Assembly: GCA_900314715.1 (NCBI GenBank)
Contig: OMWI01000034.1
Coordinates: forward strand, 1-36,281
DNA: 36,281 bases
Direction of reading: 5' to 3'
DNA from: an uncultured Prevotellaceae bacterium
Lineage (GTDB): Bacteria > Bacteroidota > Bacteroidia > Bacteroidales > Bacteroidaceae
Part shown: positions 19,217 to 25,555 of the stretch, in pieces
How the letters are laid out: each line of letters starts with the position of its first letter
How positions within the stretch are numbered: the first letter of the stretch is position 1
The notes under the pieces: generated by a model
Told to the model about the DNA's origin: nothing
Database searches by the model: none
What the model saw: only the letters and a program-made list of their open reading frames with translations
Translations under genes and position numbers: made by a program

Positions 19217-19855
19217 ATGAAAGGTGCATTGTTTGATTTAGATGGTGTGATTTTCGATACGGAATCACAATATAGTGTGTTTTGGGGAGAGCAGATGCGA
19301 ATGTATTTCCCCAACGAAGTGGGGTTGGAGAATCGTATTAAAGGTCAGACTTTAGTTCAGATTTTTGATCGTTTTTTCCCAGGGATGGAAAAAGCGCAAC
19401 ATGATATAACCCAACGACTTAATGAATTCGAGCATAATATGTCATTCGTTTACGTGAAGGGCTTTGAGGCATTTGTGCAAGATTTGCGTTCGCATGGCAT
19501 TAAGACGGCTGTAGTTACTAGTAGCAATCAAGCTAAAATGGAAAACGTTTATCGCCATCACCCAGAGTTCATTTCTTATTTCGACCGAATACTCACGTCT
19601 GAAGATTTCAGTAAAAGCAAACCCGATCCAGATTGCTATTTGAAGGGAGCCAGTTATTTAGGAACTACACCCGAAGAGTGTGTCGGTTTTGAAGACAGCT
19701 TTAATGGTCTCAAGGCCGTCAAGGCATCTGGAATGAAGGTTGTAGGACTTTATACGACGAATCCTCGTGAGGATATTCTTCCTTATTGTGATGTGGTATT
19801 TCCCCATTATGAGAATGTAAAGTATCAAGATATTCTTCAGTTGTTTGGCAAATAA
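19217..19855 (+). CDS. HAD superfamily phosphatase/phosphoglucomutase-like
   Basis: A 212-aa HAD hydrolase of the beta-phosphoglucomutase-like subfamily. Motif I is FDLDGVIFDTE with nucleophile Asp7 and acid/base Asp9; motif II is VVTSSNQ; the motif III Lys lies in SKPDPDCYL; motif IV is VGFEDSFNGLKA. A helical cap sits between motifs I and II. Substrate unknown: such enzymes act on small sugar phosphates or similar. It lies between the TetR and MFS genes with 5-bp gaps on each side. Confidence 0.9.
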   Translation: MKGALFDLDGVIFDTESQYSVFWGEQMRMYFPNEVGLENRIKGQTLVQIFDRFFPGMEKAQHDITQRLNEFEHNMSFVYVKGFEAFVQDLRSHGIKTAVVTSSNQAKMENVYRHHPEFISYFDRILTSEDFSKSKPDPDCYLKGASYLGTTPEECVGFEDSFNGLKAVKASGMKVVGLYTTNPREDILPYCDVVFPHYENVKYQDILQLFGK

Positions 19856-19860
19856 CGATT

Positions 19861-21042
19861 ATGAACACGCAGAATACACCTATTCATCCTAAATTGTGGC
19901 ATCGGGAGTTTTGGTTGATGGCCTTATCCAACTTCTTCCTTTCGATGTCAGTATATTTACTGATTCCCGCCTTGCCTACGTTCTTGGTAGAAGAAGAGTC
20001 GTTTTCTTCCATGCAAGTTGGAATCGTAATGGGAGCTTATGCAATAGGTTTGTTTGCCATGGGACCCTATTGCAATTGGTTGATTCAGCGTTATCGACGT
20101 AATCATGTCTTCTTCGTATCTGTGTTGGTCATGGCTTTATCGCTCACCTTATTTACCCATGGTCATCAATGGTTAGGTGATGTTCCTCATGATGTTTTCT
20201 TTTATGCATTATATCGTATAATTATAGGAGCAGCTTTTGGATTGTCGCAAATGATATTATGTAGTACGTTGATAATAGATACATGCGAGTCGTTTTTCCG
20301 AACCGAAGCCAATCATGCTTCAGCATGGTTCGGGCGTTTTTCCTTGTCATTAGGTCCGATGGCTGCCATTCTTTTGACGCAATTAGTTCCAAGAGGCAAC
20401 TATCTCGTATTCGACGTATCAGCTGGTTCGGCAATGGTTGCGTTCTTGTTGATGTGCATGGTCAGTTTCCCGTTCAAGGTTCCCGAAGAAAACATCTCCC
20501 GTTTTAGCCTCGATCGTTTTTTCCTGACATCAGGTTGGGTGTTGTTTATCAATCTTGTTGTGATTACGATGGTGATAGGAATCTTGATGACATTGCATTT
20601 GTCGGCATATTTCTATGGAATGATGATGTTGGGATTCCTCTGTGCTTTAATCACCGCCAAATACGTGTTCATCCATGTTTCTCCTAAATATGAGGCAGTT
20701 ACGGGAATCGTTCTCATCGTTCTTTCCGTATTGGTTCTGATAGTTCATTCCGCTATCTCTGATTATCTCGCTCCCGTTTTATTGGGATGTGGAATAGGAG
20801 TAGTGGGGTCTCGATTCTTGTTGTATTTCATCCAACTCAGTTTACATTGCCAGCGTGGTACTTCCCAAAGTTCCTTTTTCTTGGCTTGGGAGTGTGGCAT
20901 TGGCTTGGGATTGTTTGTAGGTTTCGCTCTTGCTGACATTCCTGGTCGAAGAGAGTGGTTTGCGTTGTTACTCATCATTGTTGGCTTGTTGATGTACTTT
21001 TTTGTCACTCATCCGTGGTATATGAGGCATAAGCAACGATAA
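19861..21042 (+). CDS. MFS transporter
   Basis: A 393-aa inner-membrane protein with about 12 hydrophobic helices and the MFS arrangement of two halves joined near residue 200 (KVPEENISRFSLDR). The loop after helix 2 (NWLIQRYRRNH) corresponds to the basic MFS motif A. It resembles drug/arabinose-type exporters of this superfamily, but the substrate is not shown. It is co-directional and nearly contiguous with a TetR gene, which is common for efflux pumps. Confidence 0.88.
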   Translation: MNTQNTPIHPKLWHREFWLMALSNFFLSMSVYLLIPALPTFLVEEESFSSMQVGIVMGAYAIGLFAMGPYCNWLIQRYRRNHVFFVSVLVMALSLTLFTHGHQWLGDVPHDVFFYALYRIIIGAAFGLSQMILCSTLIIDTCESFFRTEANHASAWFGRFSLSLGPMAAILLTQLVPRGNYLVFDVSAGSAMVAFLLMCMVSFPFKVPEENISRFSLDRFFLTSGWVLFINLVVITMVIGILMTLHLSAYFYGMMMLGFLCALITAKYVFIHVSPKYEAVTGIVLIVLSVLVLIVHSAISDYLAPVLLGCGIGVVGSRFLLYFIQLSLHCQRGTSQSSFFLAWECGIGLGLFVGFALADIPGRREWFALLLIIVGLLMYFFVTHPWYMRHKQR

Positions 21043-21081
21043 TCGTATAATAAATGGATGAATTTTGCGTTATCATAATAT

Positions 21082-22527
21082 ATGAGACTGAGATATTTAC
21101 TCATAGCATTGGTGACATTACTTTTGGCCGTTTGTTCGTGTAGTGATGATGATTCATTTACCACTTCACGAAGTAACCTCCTTTATTTTTCTATGGATAC
21201 CGTGAAGTTGGATACCGTTTTCAGCAATGTACCCACTCACACCAAGTCGTTTTGGGTTTATAATCATTCTGGTGATGGCATCCGATGTGCGAACATCCGT
21301 TTGGAACATGGTAATCAAACGGGTTTCCGTGTCAATGTTGATGGTACTTATTTAGGTCCTACCAATGGCTATCAAATCAATCAAGTAGAGATACGCAACA
21401 AGGATAGCATTCGCGTTTTCGTGGAATTAACGTCTTCCACTACATTTAAGGAAACGCCCCAGTTGTTGCAAGACAACTTACTCTTCTCGTTGGAGAGTGG
21501 GGTACAGCAACGTGTCAATTTGAAAGCCTATAGTTGGGATGCTACCTTGGTGGTTGATTATCTCAAGATTTCGCGCGATACCTTGTTGTCAACCACCAAA
21601 CCATTGGTTGTCTATAAGGGAATTGTTGTGGAAGAGGGGGCTACGCTTACCATCGGAGCAGGCACAACGATTTATTTCCACAACGATGCTGGCATTGATG
21701 TCTTCGGTAGGTTGGTTTGCAATGGTACTCCCGAAGCCAATGTTATATTGAGGGGCGACCGCATAGATAGGATGTTCGACTATCTGCCATACGACAATGT
21801 ATCTGGACAATGGCAAGGTATACGCATTAATGAGTCGTCCTATGATAATGTCCTCCAATACACGGATATTCACAGCACGTATAATGGTATTTCTATCGAT
21901 TCTTGCGATATAGAGCGTTCCACGCTTCAGATGGTGAATTCTACGGTTCATAATTGTCAAGGATATGGCATCTTGGCCAATCATTGTCAGACCAGTTTCG
22001 TGAATTGCCAAATCACCAATACCTTATGCGATTGCATGTCGGTTGTGGGAGGTAAAACCACAATCAATGGATGTACGTTAGCCCAGTTTTATCCATTTGA
22101 CTCCAATCGTGGAGTGGCTTTACGTTTTTCTTCAAATCCTTATCCATTGGTCGATTTCTTATGCCAAAACTCGCTGATTACTGGATATGCCGATGATGAG
22201 ATGATGGCGGAGAAAGTGGATAGCGTGGACTTCCATTTCCTTTTCAAACATTGCATCATTCGTACACCCGTCATCACCACAGACGATAGTTTGTATTTTG
22301 AAAACGTCATCTTCGAAGATATTGAAGACACCATATCGTCTGGAAGAAAGCATTTCATGAAAATAGATATTGATAAGCAACAATACGACTTTCACCTTGA
22401 TAGCCTGAGTTGCGCCATCGGAAAGGCTGATGCCGTTACCTCTATGCCGCTCGATCGTGATGGTAACATGCGTGATAATGAACCTGACATCGGGTGCTTT
22501 GAATTTAGAAAACAACAAAAACCTTAA
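21082..22527 (+). CDS. Beta-helix lipoprotein, probably surface exposed
   Basis: A 481-aa predicted lipoprotein. The hydrophobic leader ends in AVCSC, with Cys20 the likely lipidated residue, followed at once by SDDD; acidic residues right after the Cys resemble the Bacteroidota lipoprotein surface-export signal. An N-terminal beta domain (30-165) precedes a region of short repeated strands (about 170-390; GIVVEEGATLTIGAG, then VFGRLVCNGTPEANV) typical of right-handed parallel beta-helices. The C-terminus ends GNMRDNEPDIGCFEF, a motif common to the ends of such proteins. It starts 39 bp after the MFS gene and ends 12 bp before cdd. Ligand or substrate unknown. Confidence 0.8.
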   Translation: MRLRYLLIALVTLLLAVCSCSDDDSFTTSRSNLLYFSMDTVKLDTVFSNVPTHTKSFWVYNHSGDGIRCANIRLEHGNQTGFRVNVDGTYLGPTNGYQINQVEIRNKDSIRVFVELTSSTTFKETPQLLQDNLLFSLESGVQQRVNLKAYSWDATLVVDYLKISRDTLLSTTKPLVVYKGIVVEEGATLTIGAGTTIYFHNDAGIDVFGRLVCNGTPEANVILRGDRIDRMFDYLPYDNVSGQWQGIRINESSYDNVLQYTDIHSTYNGISIDSCDIERSTLQMVNSTVHNCQGYGILANHCQTSFVNCQITNTLCDCMSVVGGKTTINGCTLAQFYPFDSNRGVALRFSSNPYPLVDFLCQNSLITGYADDEMMAEKVDSVDFHFLFKHCIIRTPVITTDDSLYFENVIFEDIEDTISSGRKHFMKIDIDKQQYDFHLDSLSCAIGKADAVTSMPLDRDGNMRDNEPDIGCFEFRKQQKP

Positions 22528-22539
22528 AATCCTTGAGCC

Positions 22540-23022
22540 ATGGACAATCTAAAAATCGAAATTGACATTCAATATTGTTCAACAGATGAGTTGTCGGTTG
22601 AAGATAGAGAACTTGTGGAAAAGGCGATAAAAGCAACAGATAACTCTTATTCCAAGTATAGCCATTTCTGTGTGGGTGCCGCCGTACGACTTGCTGATGG
22701 TGCAATTGTCATCGGGGCCAACCAGGAAAATGCAGCATTCCCTTCGGGGCTTTGTGCGGAGCGTTCGGCCATCTTTGCCGCTCAGTCTCAATTCCCAGAA
22801 CTTGCGATAACCACCTTGGCTATAGCGGCAAAAAACCACAATGGGTTGGTGCCTCATGCCGTTTCTCCTTGTGGTGCTTGTCGACAAGTGATATTGGAAA
22901 TAGAGGACAGATACAAGCAACCTGTACGGATTTTATTGTATGGAACCGAAGGCACATACGTGATAAAAAGCATCAAGGATTTGATGCCTCTGTCGTTTGC
23001 CGAAACAGACATGTATCAATAG
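22540..23022 (+). CDS. cdd: Cytidine deaminase
   Basis: Zinc enzyme converting cytidine and deoxycytidine to uridine forms in pyrimidine salvage. The catalytic set is complete: Cys72-Ala-Glu74 in LCAERSA (zinc ligand and proton shuttle) and Cys111/Cys114 in SPCGACRQV (zinc ligands). The 160-aa length fits the homotetrameric form, with a slightly extended N-terminus. It begins 12 bp after the lipoprotein gene and is the last protein gene before the tRNA pair. Confidence 0.96.
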   Translation: MDNLKIEIDIQYCSTDELSVEDRELVEKAIKATDNSYSKYSHFCVGAAVRLADGAIVIGANQENAAFPSGLCAERSAIFAAQSQFPELAITTLAIAAKNHNGLVPHAVSPCGACRQVILEIEDRYKQPVRILLYGTEGTYVIKSIKDLMPLSFAETDMYQ

Positions 23023-23085
23023 TTAATAAATATTAATCGCCAATAATTTCTTTTGTTTTGTTTTCTCAATCTAAAATAATAATAT

Positions 23086-23093
23086 TACCTTTG
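23086..23093 (+). promoter_or_regulatory. -7 element of the tRNA operon promoter
   Basis: TACCTTTG, a perfect -7 match, lies 49 bp before the first tRNA. The upstream region is T-rich, with TTTG copies at 23052-23060, so the -33 box is not exact. Confidence 0.6.
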
Positions 23094-23142
23094 CACTCGC
23101 ATTTGAAACACAGTGCTCTGGTAATTCAGAACCAACCGGTAA

Positions 23143-23229
23143 GGAAGTTTGGGTGAGTGGCTGAAACCAGCAGTTTGCTAAACTGCCGTGCGGGTAACCG
23201 TACCGGGGGTTCGAATCCCCCAGCTTCCG
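23143..23229 (+). tRNA. tRNA-Ser (GCT)
   Basis: 87-nt class II tRNA. The acceptor GGAAGTT pairs with AGCTTCC (one G-U pair) with discriminator G. The anticodon arm CAGTT-TGCTA-AACTG places GCT at 23177-23179, and a long variable arm precedes GGGGG-TTCGAAT-CCCCC. It reads AGC and AGT serine codons. CCA is not encoded. Confidence 0.95.
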
Positions 23230-23253
23230 CACAAGTGTTGAAAATGCCCTAAC

Positions 23254-23325
23254 GGTGGATTCATCTAATGGTTAGGATACAAGATTCTCAATCTTGGCAT
23301 AGGGGTTCGATTCCCCTATCCACTA
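23254..23325 (+). tRNA. tRNA-Glu (CTC)
   Basis: 72-nt tRNA, 24 bp after tRNA-Ser. The acceptor GGTGGAT faces ATCCACT, giving a terminal G1-U72 wobble. The anticodon stem CAAGA/TCTTG encloses loop TTCTCAA with anticodon CTC at 23287-23289. The T arm is AGGGG-TTCGATT-CCCCT. It reads GAG; a TTC isoacceptor must be elsewhere. CCA is not encoded. Confidence 0.9.
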
Positions 23326-23331
23326 CAAACA

Positions 23332-23370
23332 AATCGGCATTCTTTATAGATTGCCGATTATTTGTTTTTA
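23332..23370 (+). terminator. Terminator after the tRNA pair
   Basis: AATCGGCA (23332-23339) pairs with TGCCGATT (23352-23359), 12-nt loop, followed by ATTTGTTTTTA. It closes the tRNA operon 35 bp before luxS. Confidence 0.8.
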
Positions 23371-23393
23371 TAGGATTGCAATTTTATAATAAT

Positions 23394-23888
23394 ATGGAAG
23401 TCATAAAAAGTTTCACAATCGACCACACCCGCCTGAAACCAGGCATTTATGTTTCGCGCGAAGACAAGGGTTTTACCACTTTCGACCTGCGCATCACCGA
23501 ACCTAATCAAGAACCTGCCGTAGCGCCAGCAGCCATGCATAGCATGGAGCACCTCATGGCAACGTGGTTCCGTAATAGCGAGGCGAAGGACGACGTGGTT
23601 TATGTAGGCCCTATGGGTTGTCTCACAGGTATGTATATCATCATGACAGGACAGTACACCGTCGAGGACATGCGCCGCCTAACCATTGAATGTCTCCAAT
23701 GGATACTCACGCAAGACAAAGTGCCAGCCACAGAACCACAGACTTGTGGTAACTATTTGCTTCACGACCTGCCCATGTGTAAGTGGGAGAGTGCTCGCTA
23801 TCTCGGCCGTCTGCAACACGATTTCCATTGCGAATACAATCAACTGCAGATTACTCTCGACGATGGTCGCGTATTTGCTGACGCATAG
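23394..23888 (+). CDS. luxS: S-ribosylhomocysteine lyase
   Basis: Cleaves S-ribosylhomocysteine to homocysteine and DPD, the precursor of autoinducer-2, in the activated methyl cycle. The start is the ATG at 23394 (MEVIKSFTIDHTRLKPG); the reading frame is open further upstream, but that stretch lies in tRNA-Glu and its terminator. The 164 aa fit the family. Metal ligands His49 and His53 in HSMEH and Cys118 in QTCGNY are present, as is catalytic Cys76 in GPMGCLTGMY. No pfs or metK gene is adjacent. Its own promoter is unclear; TAGGATTG at 23371 is one mismatch from the -7 consensus. Confidence 0.97.
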   Translation: MEVIKSFTIDHTRLKPGIYVSREDKGFTTFDLRITEPNQEPAVAPAAMHSMEHLMATWFRNSEAKDDVVYVGPMGCLTGMYIIMTGQYTVEDMRRLTIECLQWILTQDKVPATEPQTCGNYLLHDLPMCKWESARYLGRLQHDFHCEYNQLQITLDDGRVFADA

Positions 23889-23916
23889 ACAAGTGCTAAA
23901 TAATAGGGTTTCTCTT

Positions 23917-23947
23917 TTTGGAATTACATGATAATTCGTTATCTTTG
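23917..23947 (+). promoter_or_regulatory. Promoter of the 52-aa membrane peptide gene
   Basis: TTTG (23917-23920), a 19-bp spacer and TATCTTTG (23940-23947) match the Bacteroidota consensus. The predicted start of transcription is only about 12-15 nt from the start codon at 23969. Confidence 0.75.
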
Positions 23948-23956
23948 CAGCAAGAG

Positions 23957-23963
23957 AAGGAGG
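23957..23963 (+). promoter_or_regulatory. Strong Shine-Dalgarno sequence deciding the start at 23969
   Basis: AAGGAGG lies 5 nt before ATG 23969. So perfect a match to the anti-SD is unusual in Bacteroidota, where initiation mostly relies on unstructured AT-rich leaders. It rules against the upstream in-frame ATG at 23918, which lies at the promoter itself. Confidence 0.65.
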
Positions 23964-23968
23964 TTGTC

Positions 23969-24127
23969 ATGAAAGCGTTTATTATCAAAGTTTTGTCGCT
24001 TACGCTGAAAATATTGTTAGCGCCATCCCTGTTAATTATGGTTCTATTTGCACGCGTTGTGTACGGTAAGAACTGGAGAGACGTGCCCCCCGTTTCCAAT
24101 GATGACGATAGTGGATGGATAGAATAA
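23969..24127 (+). CDS. 52-aa single-pass membrane peptide, unknown function
   Basis: MKAFIIKVLSLTLKIL opens a hydrophobic segment of about 25 residues (4-29) followed by a short soluble tail, GKNWRDVPPVSNDDDSGWIE, which is acidic. The gene has a consensus promoter and a perfect Shine-Dalgarno sequence, which makes it far more credible than a chance frame of this size. It lies alone between luxS and the DUF4923 gene. No family is recognised. The following 234 bp (24128-24361) hold a short hairpin (GCATGT/ACATGC at 24228-24242) and the next promoter. Confidence 0.65.
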   Translation: MKAFIIKVLSLTLKILLAPSLLIMVLFARVVYGKNWRDVPPVSNDDDSGWIE

Positions 24128-24291
24128 TATCTTGATAATCTGATGCCATATAATAATCATCTTTGATGTTTCGTCAAAAAAACTCTAATCAAGGTTGAGA
24201 ATGGCTTCTTTATTCCCGAAGTCAGAAGCATGTGAAACATGCGATATTTGAATGAGAAGCGGTGTAAACTTTATGTTTATTTGAAAAATCC

Positions 24292-24322
24292 TTGGAGATT
24301 TCAATTTTTTTTTATTACTTTG
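24292..24322 (+). promoter_or_regulatory. Promoter of the DUF4923 lipoprotein gene
   Basis: TTG at 24292-24294 and TTACTTTG at 24315-24322 (one mismatch to TAnnTTTG) are 20 bp apart and 40 bp before the ATG. Confidence 0.5.
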
Positions 24323-24361
24323 TCCCGAAAACCTATTCACTATTTAATAAATATCTAAAGC

Positions 24362-24988
24362 ATGATGAAAAAAACAACGATGACACTTCTTGCAGCCATG
24401 ACACTGATGCTGTCGAGCTGCTTCACAACGGGACTCGGAACTACATCCACCACCAATTCAAACAACAATGTGCTGGGTAATGTGCTTGGCGCTGTTTTGG
24501 GACAAGTATTGTTAGGTGGAATGACATTCGACCAGTCGAGCCTTCTTGGTAGCTGGAACTACAATGCGCCAAGTGCTGCCTTTACTACCGATCAGGCTCT
24601 CACAAAGGCTGGAGGTGCTGCTACAATTGCCACCATGGCTTCGTCGCTGGCAAGCAATTACAGCAACATCGGTATCAATCGAAACAACACTTCTTTCTCC
24701 TTCCTTGACGCTAACAAGTTCTCGGCTAAGGTCAATGGTATCCCATTCAACGGAACCTATACCTATAACCCACAGAACGGTGAAATTACCCTCAAGACAG
24801 CTACCGAGACCATCAAGGGCAACGTAACAAAGACAGAGAAAGGAATGGGTCTGATGTTTGACGCCACGCAGATGGCAAACATCCTTCAGAAAGAAGGTAA
24901 GGTCAGCAACACGGCTGCTGTTCAGGCAGTCAGCAAGCTCGCCAAGAGTGCCAACGGTGCTCGTGTAGGCTTTGAGCTTACAAAATAA
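24362..24988 (+). CDS. DUF4923 family lipoprotein
   Basis: A 208-aa predicted lipoprotein. The signal peptide ends in LMLSSC (lipidated Cys near residue 20). A Gly/Asn/Thr-rich linker precedes a domain with LLGSWNYNAPSAAF near residue 62 and a lipocalin-like pattern of short beta strands (TSFSFLDANKFSAKVNG, then FNGTYTYNPQNGEITL). This matches DUF4923, a family of Bacteroidales envelope lipoproteins without known role. ATG 24362 and ATG 24365 are equally possible starts. It has its own promoter and no close partner. Confidence 0.85.
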   Translation: MMKKTTMTLLAAMTLMLSSCFTTGLGTTSTTNSNNNVLGNVLGAVLGQVLLGGMTFDQSSLLGSWNYNAPSAAFTTDQALTKAGGAATIATMASSLASNYSNIGINRNNTSFSFLDANKFSAKVNGIPFNGTYTYNPQNGEITLKTATETIKGNVTKTEKGMGLMFDATQMANILQKEGKVSNTAAVQAVSKLAKSANGARVGFELTK

Positions 24989-25044
24989 GGGTGGCCTAAT
25001 CTCTCTAAACTTGGTATTTACGAATCGCAAACCAAGTTGTTTAA

Positions 25045-25120
25045 GTCTAAGGATCATGGGATTCAAAGATTTTCATTTCAGTACCGATAATATAATCCTC
25101 CAATCCTAAAATCCTTAGAC
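25045..25120. repeat. 76-bp palindromic repeat, copy 1
   Basis: Ends GTCTAAGGAT and ATCCTTAGAC are perfect inverted repeats; further inside, GGATT and AATCC also pair, so the whole element can fold as one imperfect hairpin. Copy 2 (27959-28034) has exactly the same length and differs at only a few positions. It is followed by a T-run (25122-25128). Confidence 0.8.
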
Positions 25121-25145
25121 CTTTTTTTCTAAAAGAGAATACGAC

Positions 25146-25197
25146 AAGCCACATCCTCCCAATCCAAAATCATGCTAATGTCGGCTTTCCTACTTTT
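25146..25197 (+). terminator. Possible terminator
   Basis: AAGCCACAT (25146-25154) pairs with ATGTCGGCTT (25178-25187) with one bulged base, followed by a run of T at 25192-25197. Its right half (ATCATGCTAAT onward) resembles the right half of the hairpin at 27880-27931. Confidence 0.4.
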
Positions 25198-25384
25198 TTA
25201 CTTTCTAATTACCAAACACGCTTTAATACCTTCCTTTTGATTTTCGTATTTCTCTCATCTTTTTTGAAATAAAGGAGTGAAGACAATAGTTTTTTCTTTG
25301 TGAATCATACGATAAATAAGTTCCTATAGAGTATTTACAGTCTGCATAATCGCGATTAAATTGAAAAAAAATACCATCATTTGT

Positions 25385-25414
25385 TTTGGTCAATAAAAAA
25401 ATTTTATATATTTG
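25385..25414 (+). promoter_or_regulatory. Promoter of the DUF4091/dockerin gene
   Basis: TTTG (25385-25388) and TATATTTG (25407-25414) with an 18-bp spacer. The untranslated leader would be about 135 nt, long enough for leader-level control, but no known riboswitch is recognised. Confidence 0.6.
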
Positions 25415-25555
25415 CAAAATCTATTACAGATATAATCACGAAAGCACCAATGAAATAACTATAATACGGCTCATAAATTATTGAGTTTTTCGTGCATGAT
25501 ATGGATTTTCCTACAATAACCTATGTTTTATTCTCTATAATAAACTTAATACAAT

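Larger units (their letters stand above)
24989..25555. other. 567-bp intergenic region before the DUF4091 gene
   Basis: Holds one copy of a 76-bp palindromic repeat (25045-25120), a hairpin with a T-run (25146-25197), a stretch of AT-rich DNA, and a promoter (25385-25414) with a long leader of about 135 nt. A 64-codon minus-strand frame at 25223-25417 overlaps that promoter and is not supported. Confidence 0.6.

Noticed and set aside
23268-23393. Longer luxS start inside tRNA-Glu
   Set aside because: The extension would translate the tRNA and its terminator; the ATG at 23394 gives the normal LuxS N-terminus and length.
25223-25417. 64-aa minus-strand frame
   Set aside because: It overlaps the promoter of the DUF4091 gene, is AT-rich and has no supporting signals.
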